From Brevibacillus parabrevis (GTDB lineage: Bacteria; Bacillota; Bacilli; Brevibacillales; Brevibacillaceae), in NCBI RefSeq assembly GCF_003710905.1, contig NZ_RHHV01000002.1, positions 62,001 through 126,000 of the forward strand: 64,000 nucleotides of DNA, in the 5' to 3' direction. Shown piece after piece: positions 25,850-34,187 of the stretch; position 1 is the first letter of the stretch; each line of letters opens with the position of its first letter. The notes beneath the pieces are model-generated. The model had not been told where the DNA came from, made no database searches, and saw nothing but the letters and a program-made list of their open reading frames with translations. Position numbers and translations under genes: made by a program.

Positions 25850-26851
25850 ATGTTTAAAAAGGAACGCCTGCTTTCTCTGCTCGGTCTGCTGCTCGTGATG
25901 GCGTTTTTGTCAGCTTGCGGCGCAACGACTGCACCTGCCGCACCTGATGCTGGAAAAGCGAATGCGGGTACCGAGACAAGCAAAGACGCTGCTCCCGATA
26001 CAAAACTGGCTACAAAAGTCGTAAAAGACGTGCAGGGACGCGAAGTGGAGGTCCCGGTTCAAGCGCAGAGGGTTGTTTATGTCGGCAGCAATCCGGGGGA
26101 TTTGCTGGCGATCGGCGTGAAGCCGATTGGCGCCACCTTGAGCGTCATTGCGAGTCAGATTGCCTACCCTGAACAAATAAAAGGAATCGAAGACGTCGGT
26201 TATCCATACTCGCAGGAAAAAGTATTGGCGTTAAATCCGGACCTGATCATTTTCGACGACTGGGATGAAAAAGGGCTGGCGGCTCTGGAGAAGATTGCAC
26301 CGACTGTCGTCACGGGGCTGGACGATGCCACACCGACCAAAGAGCGCGTGATGTTTACGGCAGACGTGCTCGGACGGACGGAGGCGGCAGAAGCTTGGTT
26401 CAAAGCGTACGAGGAAAAAGCAAAAGCGACCAAGGAGAAGCTGCAACTGAAAGGCGATGAGACTGCCGTATCGCTGCTGCTTTTGGGCAAAGAGATGTAT
26501 GTGATGGGGAATCAAGGGCTGAATACGACGGTATACGGCCAGCTCGGTTTCAAGCCGTCACCAGGAACGCAAAAACTTGTAGACAAAAACGAGCGCTTCG
26601 TGGATGTCTCGAACGAAGTTCTCCCTGACTATATGGGCACCGATATTTTTCTGCTGACGGATGGTGGCAACGAGACGGTTGCCCTCCAGCAACAGTTGAT
26701 GGACAGCTCCGTCTGGAAGACGATTCCGGCTGTGCAGCAAGGTCGCGTGTATATTTTGGATAGCAAATTCAACTACGATGACCCGCTGACCTTGGACTTG
26801 CTGCTGGACGAAATCGTCTCAGTCATGTCGGCGAAAGCAAACAAAAAATAA
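25850..26851 (+). CDS. Iron-siderophore substrate-binding lipoprotein, solitary
   Basis: Membrane-anchored iron-siderophore receptor of 333 aa. The signal peptide ends FLSACGAT with lipid-anchored Cys23. The mature part shows VVKDVQGREVEVPVQAQRVV, LLAIGVKPIGATL and LALNPDLIIFDDW, typical of FhuD/FeuA-type proteins for hydroxamate or other siderophores. ATG 25850 is preferred over the in-frame ATG at 25766 because the latter sits upstream of the Fur box and would destroy the signal peptide; GGAGAGGGG lies 13 nt upstream. No permease follows, so it must share one, and a terminator ends the unit. Confidence 0.9.
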   Translation: MFKKERLLSLLGLLLVMAFLSACGATTAPAAPDAGKANAGTETSKDAAPDTKLATKVVKDVQGREVEVPVQAQRVVYVGSNPGDLLAIGVKPIGATLSVIASQIAYPEQIKGIEDVGYPYSQEKVLALNPDLIIFDDWDEKGLAALEKIAPTVVTGLDDATPTKERVMFTADVLGRTEAAEAWFKAYEEKAKATKEKLQLKGDETAVSLLLLGKEMYVMGNQGLNTTVYGQLGFKPSPGTQKLVDKNERFVDVSNEVLPDYMGTDIFLLTDGGNETVALQQQLMDSSVWKTIPAVQQGRVYILDSKFNYDDPLTLDLLLDEIVSVMSAKANKK

Positions 26852-26873
26852 CGGTCAACCGACCGGGTTATCA

Positions 26874-26912
26874 GAAGCTGCTCGCCACTTTTGCGGGCAG
26901 CTTTTCATTTTT
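26874..26912 (+). terminator. Terminator after the solitary lipoprotein
   Basis: AGAAGCTGCTCGC and GCGGGCAGCTTTTC form a GC-rich hairpin followed by ATTTTTC. Confidence 0.85.
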
Positions 26913-26987
26913 CACCCGCCGCATAATCAAAGCGCAACAGGCAGCGGATCATCCGCGATGGAAATGATAAGACAAAAAGGAGTTCCC

Positions 26988-27095
26988 ATGCAGATGCAGC
27001 TCGGGGTGGCCGGGAGTGGTATTTTGCGGGGAGGGTCGCGTGGTCGCTACCCGCGATTGTCTTCGATAAGGCGATGGACTATAGTAATAATATGA
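26988..27095 (+). CDS. Possible 35-aa leader peptide
   Basis: An ATG at 26988 has a textbook ribosome binding site (AAAAAGGAG, 5 nt spacing) and opens a 35-codon frame. The peptide is basic in the middle (GGSRGRYPRLSSIRR), has a hydrophobic end TIVII, and its TGA overlaps the next Fur box. It lies in the 308-nt gap before the second Btr-like regulator. There is no recognisable family; it may be a leader or a chance frame. Confidence 0.35.
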   Translation: MQMQLGVAGSGILRGGSRGRYPRLSSIRRWTIVII

Positions 27096-27107
27096 AAATG
27101 ATTATCA
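27093..27107 (+). promoter_or_regulatory. Fur box before second Btr-like regulator
   Basis: TGAAAATGATTATCA differs from the perfect Fur palindrome at one position. It lies 52 nt upstream of the regulator start codon, with AT-rich TATAGTAATAAT just before it as a likely -10 region. Confidence 0.75.
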
Positions 27108-27159
27108 ATATCATGAATAAAACCGATTTTCTATGAAAAAGCGCAGGAGGTGGCTGAGC

Positions 27160-28347
27160 ATGTTCAGGAATGAACGGAATCAAGGCAAGGAAAGCGGCAT
27201 GGCTGCTCGTTTGTCGCTTGCGGAAGTCCGGGAGTATATCGCCAGCCGTTTTGCCGAACCTATATCGATTCATGAGCTGGCCCAGTTGACCGGACTTAGC
27301 CCCAATTACTTTGGAGATGCGTTCAAAAAAGCGTACGGACAGAGCGTGATGGATTATGTGACGGAGCTGCGCATCGGGCGTGCCAAGCAGCTTCTGCGCG
27401 ATTCCGATTTGTACATGCACGAAGTGGCGCGAAAAGTCGGCTACACGGACGAGTTTTACTTCAGCAGAAAATTCAAGAAAGCAGTCGGCGTATCGCCTTC
27501 CGCATACAGCAAGGAGACGCGAAGGCGGGTAGCGGTCACGTCCACGGCCGGGACGGGAAATCTGCTCGCGCTGGGAATTGTTCCGGTTGCGGCTCCGCTT
27601 GATCCGAAATGGAGTCCTTTTTACCACTATTACTATCAAGACCGGATTCCAATTCATTTAAGCTCACCGGAGACGGAGTTGGACGAGGAAAGCCTCAGAA
27701 AGCTGAGCTTGGCCAAGCCGGATTTGCTCATTTTGCACCATGAATACGACCAGGCGATTCGCAGTCAGCTTGAAACAGCCGGGATTAAGTGCGTCGAAAT
27801 CAAAGCAACCAAATGGCGGGAGCAGCTTAGGGAAATGGCAGCGATGGTGGACAGACAATCAGATTGTGAGCAATGGCTGCAAGCCTACGAGGAAAGCGCA
27901 GGGCAAGCCAGGCAAAGCGTGCGCGAAGCAGTTGGAAATGACGTTTTCGTCACTTTGCGTATCTCCGGGGAGGACATCTATCTTTACAGCAACAGGGGGA
28001 TTCGCGACATGCTGTACCAGGATTTGGCCCTGGCAACGATCCCGGAGCAGAAAAAGCTGTGCAACGAAGTGATTTCGCTCGACCAACTGTCTCACATTAA
28101 TCCTGACAGACTGCTGGTATTGATCTGCCCGGACGCGCGGACGCGAAAATTTTGGCTTTCCTTGCAGTATCACATGCAATGGAGAAGTCTTGAGGCGGTC
28201 AAAAACAGCAAGCTGTACGTCATTCCGTCCAACCCGTGGTTTGAGTATTCCGCCCTGGCGATTATTCGGATGATGGAAGAAGCGACGCTGATGCTAACAG
28301 GGAAAAATCCAGCCTCTTCTCTTGTTCCTGTCCATGGAGTCACCTGA
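27160..28347 (+). CDS. Second AraC-family regulator fused to a siderophore-binding domain
   Basis: Regulator of 395 aa, started at ATG 27160 because AGGAGGTGG lies just upstream; ATG 27133 has none. The AraC helix-turn-helix is at the N-terminus (about 18-120, with LAQLTGLSPNYFGDAFKKAYG and VGYTDEFYFSRKFK). It is followed by a binding-protein-like domain (about 130-390: AGTGNLLALGIVPVAAP, AKPDLLILHHEYDQAIRSQL). It is 146 residues shorter than the regulator at 243-1868, which has an extra N-terminal part. It probably activates the lipoprotein-esterase pair directly downstream in response to their siderophore, in addition to Fur control. Confidence 0.87.
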   Translation: MFRNERNQGKESGMAARLSLAEVREYIASRFAEPISIHELAQLTGLSPNYFGDAFKKAYGQSVMDYVTELRIGRAKQLLRDSDLYMHEVARKVGYTDEFYFSRKFKKAVGVSPSAYSKETRRRVAVTSTAGTGNLLALGIVPVAAPLDPKWSPFYHYYYQDRIPIHLSSPETELDEESLRKLSLAKPDLLILHHEYDQAIRSQLETAGIKCVEIKATKWREQLREMAAMVDRQSDCEQWLQAYEESAGQARQSVREAVGNDVFVTLRISGEDIYLYSNRGIRDMLYQDLALATIPEQKKLCNEVISLDQLSHINPDRLLVLICPDARTRKFWLSLQYHMQWRSLEAVKNSKLYVIPSNPWFEYSALAIIRMMEEATLMLTGKNPASSLVPVHGVT

Positions 28348-28357
28348 TGTTTTCTTC

Positions 28358-28387
28358 TATAATCCTTTCTTGTGAGAATGGTTATCA
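28358..28387 (+). promoter_or_regulatory. Promoter -10 and Fur box before third siderophore lipoprotein
   Basis: TATAAT at 28358-28363 is followed by TGAGAATGGTTATCA (28373-28387), two mismatches from the Fur palindrome. GTCCATG at 28330-28336, inside the end of the regulator gene, repeats the word seen before the first siderophore operon at the same distance from its -10. Confidence 0.75.
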
Positions 28388-28408
28388 TTCAAGGAGGGGG
28401 ACTTATTT

Positions 28409-29431
28409 ATGATAAAGAGATGGAGCAAGCGACCAAGTCGCGCCCACAAAACAATGGCCCTGCTGTCAACCGTGCTGCTCGTATCCGTGCTGCTTGCCGC
28501 ATGCGGTACAGAAACAGCCAAGCCACAGGACAGCAAGCAACAGACGGCAGCCGAGAGCACTCCGACCGATTCGGCAAAAGGTACTGCCCAGACAGAGGTT
28601 GCCTACCCGTTGACGGTAAAAGACGAGCTTGGTCATGAACTGACGATTCCAGCCAAGCCTGGCAAAGTATTTGCACCTGTCATGGAGGATTCTCTGCTGT
28701 CACTCGGGATCAAGCCCGCGATGCAATGGTCGAACGGGGTAAGCCCGCAAGAATACTTGCAAGACCAGCTTGGCAGCGTGCCGCAGATCAGCTTCGCTGG
28801 CGGAACCCCTTCTTTTGAAGTCATTTTGGAATCGCAGCCGGATCTCATAATTTTGCACAATTCGTATTCGGCGGAAAACGGCGCGTATGAGAAATACGCC
28901 AAAATCGCTCCCACCTACGTTTTCAAAAGCGCCTCTACTGATTTGAACAGCTCGGTTCGCACGTTGGGAAAACTGCTGGGGGTTGAAGACAAGGCGGAGC
29001 AAGCTTTGAAAAACTACGCGGACAAAGCAGCCGATGCAAAGGCAAAGCTTGCGGCAAAAGCAGAGGGTAAAAAAGCCGCGATCATCCGCTTTAACGCAAA
29101 AGGAATGTTTTTCATGAACAGCGATTACTTCAGCGGCTATGTGCTTGCCCACGATTTGGGCTTTGAACCGAGCAAGCTGGTCAAAGACGGCGCGTTTGAA
29201 GTATCGATGGAAATATTGCCTCAACTGGATGCCGACTACATTTTTCTCGTGAACGACGGCAACCAGGGGGATGCATTTTTAAAGGAATTGAAGGACAGTG
29301 CCGTATGGAAAAACGTCCCGGCAGTGAAAAGCGGCCACGTATTTGAGACATCCAATGACTACTGGCTGAGCGGCGGTTTTATCGCCCAAAGCAAAGTGAT
29401 TGACGATGTGGTGAGGTTCATGCAGCCATGA
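28409..29431 (+). CDS. Iron-siderophore substrate-binding lipoprotein coupled to an esterase gene
   Basis: Third siderophore receptor lipoprotein of the window, 340 aa. A basic N-terminus and hydrophobic stretch end LLAACGTE with lipid-anchored Cys32. The mature part shows YPLTVKDELGHELTIPAKPG, SQPDLIILHNSYS and YIFLVNDGNQGDAFL, as in FeuA-type proteins. AAGGAGGGGG is 8 nt before the ATG. Its stop overlaps the start of the esterase gene (ATGA), so both are co-translated. This matches a pathway where the siderophore is imported and then hydrolysed to free iron. Confidence 0.9.
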   Translation: MIKRWSKRPSRAHKTMALLSTVLLVSVLLAACGTETAKPQDSKQQTAAESTPTDSAKGTAQTEVAYPLTVKDELGHELTIPAKPGKVFAPVMEDSLLSLGIKPAMQWSNGVSPQEYLQDQLGSVPQISFAGGTPSFEVILESQPDLIILHNSYSAENGAYEKYAKIAPTYVFKSASTDLNSSVRTLGKLLGVEDKAEQALKNYADKAADAKAKLAAKAEGKKAAIIRFNAKGMFFMNSDYFSGYVLAHDLGFEPSKLVKDGAFEVSMEILPQLDADYIFLVNDGNQGDAFLKELKDSAVWKNVPAVKSGHVFETSNDYWLSGGFIAQSKVIDDVVRFMQP

Positions 29432-30243
29432 ACAAGATGATCGAAACACCTCATATTCCGGAGCGTTGCTACGAATACAAGCTGACATCGAAAAGACAGC
29501 TGGAATACCGGATTTTGCTCGGGAATCCAGCAGATGAGGCACCTCCCGGCGGGTATGCTGTCATCTACGCCCTGGACGGAGATGCGCTATTCCAGACGCT
29601 TGCCGAAGCAGTCAAGCTCCAGACTCGCAAGCCTAAAGGCTTCGACCCCATTTTGGTTGTCGGCATCGGGTATCCTTCACGCGAGCCGTTTGATGTGGAG
29701 CGGCGATGCCGTGATTTTACGATGCATGTCGACGAAGCGTCGCTTCCCGAGCGGCCTGATGGCAGACCGTGGCCACCGCATGGCGAAGCGGATCAGTTTC
29801 TCGATTTTCTCGAATTTGAGCTGATGCCGGCGATTGCCAAGGAATGGCCGATTGATCCGAACCGACAATTGCTGGTCGGCCATTCGTTGGGTGGATTGTT
29901 TGCCTTGCATGCTCTGTTCACCAGGCCGCAATTGTTTACGCATTACGTGGCGGGCAGTCCGTCTGTCTGGTGGGCCAACAATGAGGTGCTCAAGGAAATG
30001 CAGCAGTTCAAAGCGGGCTGGCAAGGCGAGTATCAGCGTCAACTGTTGTTGACCATTGGCGCTGACGAGCTGGAGGATATGCTGGAAGGCGCAGAAGAAG
30101 TCGCCGCGGGTATGGCGACGCTTGCCGAGCAAGGTCTTCATCTGGAGTGGATAAAGTTCACAGGGGAAGACCATGTGACGGTCTTGCCTGCCATGCTTAG
30201 CCGTCTGCCGCGTTTTGTGTGGTCCGGCAAAGAACCGAAGTAA
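29428..30243 (+). CDS. Alpha/beta-hydrolase esterase, likely ferric-siderophore hydrolase (BesA/IroE type)
   Basis: Cytoplasmic serine esterase of 271 aa in the esterase-D-like family that includes BesA, Fes-type and IroE enzymes, which cut the trilactone of imported ferric bacillibactin or enterobactin to release iron. The nucleophile elbow GHSLGG places Ser at about 153. VIYALDGDALFQTLAEA is the family's early loop, an acid lies in IGADELEDM, and the catalytic His is in EDHVTV at about 249. There is no signal peptide. It overlaps the upstream lipoprotein gene by 4 nt and is followed by a terminator. The exact substrate is inferred from context. Confidence 0.87.
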   Translation: MNKMIETPHIPERCYEYKLTSKRQLEYRILLGNPADEAPPGGYAVIYALDGDALFQTLAEAVKLQTRKPKGFDPILVVGIGYPSREPFDVERRCRDFTMHVDEASLPERPDGRPWPPHGEADQFLDFLEFELMPAIAKEWPIDPNRQLLVGHSLGGLFALHALFTRPQLFTHYVAGSPSVWWANNEVLKEMQQFKAGWQGEYQRQLLLTIGADELEDMLEGAEEVAAGMATLAEQGLHLEWIKFTGEDHVTVLPAMLSRLPRFVWSGKEPK

Positions 30244-30259
30244 AGACAAGAAAGAAAGC

Positions 30260-30297
30260 GGATTGGCTGTCAAAAAGATGACAGCTGATCCTTTTTT
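30260..30297 (+). terminator. Terminator after the esterase gene
   Basis: GGATTGGCTGTCA and TGACAGCTGATCC pair with a short A-rich loop and are followed by six T residues. Confidence 0.85.
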
Positions 30298-30431
30298 GCG
30301 TTGCACGCTGACGAGCATCTATGATAATTTTTGTAAGGTCAACCGAGACAGACTAACCGTACAGCTGGGCGGGCGTCAATCCAGTGGCGCAAATGGCGTC
30401 CAGCGTCCAAGACTATTAAACGAGGTGCAGC

Positions 30432-31576
30432 ATGTCGGCATATTTCATACCGATTCAAACGGCATTTATCGCATTCATCCTGCTGGGATTCGTGCTGGTC
30501 ATTCCCTGGCTGATCTACAGCTATCGGAAGTACGGCTTTTTGAGCCTGTGGGCTTCCATCGTGGCCTATTCTTTTATGTACTATATGTTGTCTGCTTTGT
30601 TTCTGGTGCTGTTGCCTTTGCCGGAGTCTCGCAACACATGCGCCTACCAATCAGCGGATACCGTGTATTACTCGCTGATCCCTTTTTCCTTCGTCACAGA
30701 TACGTTGAAGGATGGGGCGATCGTCTTGTCCAATCCGGCGACGTACATGCAAATTTTCAAGCAGAGCGCTTTCTGGCAGGCAGCCTTCAATTTCTTGCTG
30801 CTGCTGCCGTTCGGGGTCTACTTGCGCTATTTTTGGCAAGACAAGCGGTATTGGAAAAAGGCATTTGGCTTCGGCTTTGCCCTCTCCCTGTTCTATGAAG
30901 TCACGCAGGTAACCGGGATTTACGGCATCTACAATTGTCCGTACCGCATTTTTGACGAGACGATTTGATGCTGAACAGCACAGGCGCGCTTGCTGGCTAC
31001 TGGATTGGCCCGATCATTCTCGCCTTGTTCCCGTCCAAAAAGACGCTGCTTGCGAAAAAGGCAAAAATCGAGTCTAGCCGACTGGTGCCGCCGCTGTCGC
31101 AATTGCTGGCAGTGTGGGTCGACTATTTCTTGATTCAGGCAGTCTGGCTGGTCACGATCGGATTGTTCTCGTCCAATGACGTGATGGAGCTGGTGTACAC
31201 CACGGTCGGTTTCCTCGTTGTGTACTTCATCCTTCCGCTACTATGGGGCGGCCAGACAGTCGGAACGAGATTGCTGCGGTTCAAGCTGGCAGGCCCGCAA
31301 GGAGAGGTTCCTTCGTGGAGGGCGCTGTTAAAAAGGGCGTTTGCCTTGTACTTGCCTTGGGGATTATCGACTTTCTTTGGAATCCTGAATCGCGTCGAGA
31401 TCGATATGGATTCGGCTCTTTACCCGATCCACGTCTGGATGACCGTCGTCCTCTTCGTGTGCATGGCGATCATGGTCGCTGTGCTCTGCCTGCACGTTTT
31501 GCTCGTGCTTCTGAAAAAGGGAGAGCGTACCTTCTACTTTGATGCCGCCGCCGATATCGTTCCGAGCAAAAAGTGA
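30432..31576 (+). pseudogene. VanZ-RDD membrane protein gene split by an apparent one-base deletion
   Basis: The first frame (30432-30968) encodes four or five membrane helices and most of a VanZ domain, ending YRIFDETI and a stop. The next frame begins DLMLNSTGALAGYWIG, which is the missing end of the VanZ domain, and continues into an RDD-type domain (QLLAVWVDYFLIQ, then GGQTVGTRLLRFKL) to 31576. Adding one G beside 30959 would give FDEDDLMLN, the usual VanZ sequence, and fuse the frames into about 381 codons. It could be a real mutation, a sequencing error, or a split gene translated through the overlapping TGATG. GAGGTG precedes the first ATG. The function of VanZ-RDD proteins is unclear. 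Confidence 0.8.
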
Positions 31577-31593
31577 ATATGTCCTGCAACCGC

Positions 31594-31632
31594 AACAGCA
31601 AATCTCTCAGCGAGGTTTGCTGTTCTTTTTTT
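31594..31632 (+). terminator. Terminator after VanZ-RDD gene
   Basis: AACAGCAAATCTC and GAGGTTTGCTGTT form a 13-bp stem with one mismatch, followed by CTTTTTTT. Confidence 0.85.
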
Positions 31633-31685
31633 AAGGATTCGTTAAGGTTCGGATTAAAACGCTGTAAGGTACGGGCAGCTATAAT
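31631..31685 (+). promoter_or_regulatory. Phased TTAAGG operator array and -10 of yxeA
   Basis: TTAAGG occurs at 31631 and 31642, a degenerate ATTAAA at 31653, and GTAAGG at 31664: four half-sites at exact 11-bp steps. A TATAAT at 31680-31685 lies 10 nt after the last one, in place of a -35. This is the architecture of promoters activated by OmpR-type response regulators. The OmpR/kinase pair encoded at 33474-35594 is the obvious candidate. Confidence 0.65.
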
Positions 31686-31730
31686 CGGCTCAGAAGCAAT
31701 CAAAAGGACACGAGGTTGGGAGAGGAAGTC

Positions 31731-32090
31731 ATGAAAAAGAGCATGATTACGTGGATCGTCATTGCCGTCATCCTGATTGCTGCCGTGCCGCTTATGCAAA
31801 AAGTGAATTTGAACAGGCTGGGAGCAGACGTCTACTATACGCAAATTCAGGGAGAGGGCAAGAAGCTGGTCGACAAAATCGGCAACGGAGAGACACTCGT
31901 CCGCTACGAATATGAATTGCCCGCCTACGATCAGGACGGCAGTCAAAAGACATTTACTTTCACCGCAGATAAACAGCTGAGGGAAAAAGCATACTTGAGT
32001 CTGTTTGTGAAAGAGGGCAAAGGCGTGACTTCTTATCAGGAAGTAACGAAGGAAGAATTGCCAAAGAAAGCGGACGAAAAACTGCAATAA
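31731..32090 (+). CDS. yxeA: YxeA family protein
   Basis: Small exported or membrane-tethered protein, 119 aa when started at the ATG after GGGAGAGGAAG. One hydrophobic N-terminal helix (about 7-24) precedes a beta-rich YxeA/DUF1093 domain with VYYTQIQGEGKKL, YEYELPAYDQDGSQKTFTFTA and LRKAYL-like LREKAYLSLF. In B. subtilis, yxeA belongs to the YxdJ two-component regulon connected with antimicrobial-peptide sensing. Here it precedes a DUF418 gene and a two-component pair, suggesting a similar envelope-stress unit. Confidence 0.85.
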   Translation: MKKSMITWIVIAVILIAAVPLMQKVNLNRLGADVYYTQIQGEGKKLVDKIGNGETLVRYEYELPAYDQDGSQKTFTFTADKQLREKAYLSLFVKEGKGVTSYQEVTKEELPKKADEKLQ

Positions 32091-32108
32091 AGAAAGGAGC
32101 ACAAGCTA

Positions 32109-33326
32109 ATGAATCCCTCTGTCCCGCAAAAGGAACGGATTGTCGCTTTAGATATTATTCGGGGTCTTGCCTTGTTCGGCATTTTGTTTATGGCTCTTTT
32201 CGCAAATTTTGTTGCTATTGCTGTTGTGGAAACGTGTGTTCTATAATGAAAATCAGGAAGTCTATAGGATTTCCATTTACCGTGAATGCACGCTTCGCTT
32301 GGTACTATAAATATCAAGCAACTCACGGCTTTTCTAAAAGCAACAATTTCTTAGAAAAGAGCGTTGTTTATTAACGTCAAAGGCTATATTGTCCTGACGG
32401 AAGGAATGAGCATTCCTGAATTTACAGGAGTGAACCAATGGATTGATACGCTTACCCTCATTCTCATTGAAAAGAAATTTTTCTCGATTTTCTCGTTTCT
32501 GTTCGGAGTAGGGTTTTACATTTTCGCTTCACGGGCCGAGATGCGGGGAGACAGGCCGCTGCGCCGTTTTTCCCGGCGCTTGCTGATGATGTTTTTGATC
32601 GGAATTGTGCATGTGTTTATTTTTTGGGGCACGATCTTGCCAGCTTACGCACTGATTGGATTTCTCCTGCTGCCGTTTTACCGGGCAAAGCTTGCCACGA
32701 TCAACAAATGGCTCGCCGGAGTTGTCGCTGTGTACGTAGTGGCGCTGATTGCCAAGCTGATCGGAACAGAAGGTGTCCTGTCTACGGTGCTTGATGTGAT
32801 CATCGGTGATTGGACTTTGATTTTCACTATGTTTTTGGCTGGGTTCTCTGTCGCAAAGGCTGATCTGATCAGACGCGTCGGTGAAGGCAAAAAGCAGCTG
32901 CGTCTTCTGGCAGCAGGTTTGTTGCCTGTCGTCGCTGGTTTTGCGATCTGGACGTGGTTTGCTTCGGCAGGAGCAGCCGAGAGTTTGCAGCTGATCGTTT
33001 CGCTTGGCACGATTCCAACGGTCTTGTTCTATGTCGCTGTGATGTTTTTGCTTCTGGAGCATGCGGCGATTCGCGCTTTCTTCGCGCCAGTTGCCCGGGT
33101 CGGACAGATGGCGTTGACCAATTACGTGGCGCAAAGCTTTATCGGCTTGCTGATCATTTCGATCATGGGGCTGGAGTATGTATCTCCGGTGAATGTCGTC
33201 ATCATCGCCAGCCTGATCTTCGTCGTCCAAATCATTTACAGCAATGTGTGGTTCAAATTTTTCGCGATGGGGCCATTGGAGAAGATGTGGCGCTTTATGA
33301 CGTACGGCAAGCAAAAGGCGAAATAA
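32109..33326 (+). pseudogene. DUF418 membrane protein gene disrupted by a MITE
   Basis: The gene starts at ATG 32109 (AAAGGAG upstream) with KERIVALDIIRGLALFGILF, the classic DUF418 opening, then runs into inserted DNA and stops at 32244. Coding resumes at 32364 with FINVKGYIVLTEGM and continues through about eight membrane helices to YGKQKAK. Removing 32192-32363 and one 8-bp target copy restores FGILFINVKG in frame, giving about 345 codons. The remaining 3' frame lacks the first helix and a ribosome binding site. It was probably part of the yxeA operon. Confidence 0.9.
32192..32363. mobile_element. 172-bp MITE with imperfect terminal inverted repeats
   Basis: The left end (GGCTCTTTTCGCAAATTTTG) and the reverse complement of the right end (CGCTCTTTTCTAAGAAATTG) match over about 25 nt with gaps, continuing with TTGCT. 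The 8-bp word TTGTTTAT flanks both sides (32184-32191 and 32364-32371), a target site duplication. No open frame of transposase size fits. A promoter-like TTGCTG N18 TATAAT (32218-32247) inside the left end may be a relic of the parent transposase promoter. Ends beginning GGCTCTTT with 8-bp duplications suggest an ISL3-like parent, but this is inference. Confidence 0.88.
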
Positions 33327-33473
33327 GCAATCATGGCGCGCGCAAAAAGGCTGGCAGCAAAAGTCTTTTTGCGCCTTTTCTCTATGGAAGAACGGCTTGG
33401 CTTGCTAAATGGAGGGCGGTCAGGCATACTCTCACATAAAAAGGGTTCGGTTTTTAAAGGAGGCGAAGCGGCA

Positions 33474-34184
33474 ATGTCCGGGAAAAAGGTACTGATCATT
33501 GACGACGAAGAAGATATTTTGAAGCTGATTCAAACGGTTCTGAAAAAAGAAGGGATCGAGCACGTCTGGACTTCGACCACCGCCAAGGACGGCCTGGCTC
33601 AATTTCAGGAGAAAAAGCCTGACCTCGTGCTGTTGGACATCATGCTGCCAGACGGAGAAGGTTATGAAGTATGCAAACAAATCAGAGGCTTTTCCAAGGT
33701 GCCGATTTTGTTCATCTCCGCTAAAACCGAGGAAATTGATAAAATTTTGGGCTTTGCCATTGGCGGCGATGACTATATTACGAAGCCGTTCAGTCCCAAG
33801 GAGCTTGCCTACCGGGTCAAAGCGCAACTGAGAAGAGCCGATTATGCGGTCGTTGAGCCTGTAGTCGAGGAAGATCCTGTGCTCAAGGCTGGGCCGTTTG
33901 AGTTGGACCCGCAAAAAGCAGAGCTTTTGAAGAACGGCAGTCCGATTGACTTGAAGCCGAAGGAGCTTGGGCTGATGAAGGTTTTTTTGGCAAACGCCAA
34001 CAAAGTCATCAGCAAGGAAAAGCTGTACGATACGGTCTGGGGCGAGGATTTTATCGGGATCGACAACACCGTCATGGTGCACATACGCCGACTGAGGGAA
34101 AAGATCGAGGACCAGCCTTCTTCTCCCGAATATTTGATTACCGTGAAGGGTTTGGGTTATAAACTGGTGATCGAGGAGCAGTGA
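33474..34184 (+). CDS. OmpR-family response regulator
   Basis: DNA-binding response regulator, 236 aa from ATG 33474 after AAAGGAGG; the longer open frame has no better start. The receiver domain has IIDDEED at the start, phospho-acceptor Asp about 54 in LVLLDIMLPDG, and Lys in YITKPFSPKEL. The C-terminal winged helix (about 135-232) has DNTVMVHIRRLREKI and VKGLGYKL. It is followed after 3 nt by its sensor kinase. Phased direct repeats in front of yxeA are a likely target. Confidence 0.94.
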   Translation: MSGKKVLIIDDEEDILKLIQTVLKKEGIEHVWTSTTAKDGLAQFQEKKPDLVLLDIMLPDGEGYEVCKQIRGFSKVPILFISAKTEEIDKILGFAIGGDDYITKPFSPKELAYRVKAQLRRADYAVVEPVVEEDPVLKAGPFELDPQKAELLKNGSPIDLKPKELGLMKVFLANANKVISKEKLYDTVWGEDFIGIDNTVMVHIRRLREKIEDQPSSPEYLITVKGLGYKLVIEEQ

Positions 34185-34187
34185 TGG

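Noticed and set aside
32192..32363. Full insertion sequence
   Set aside because: Too short and without a transposase; it fits a non-autonomous MITE.
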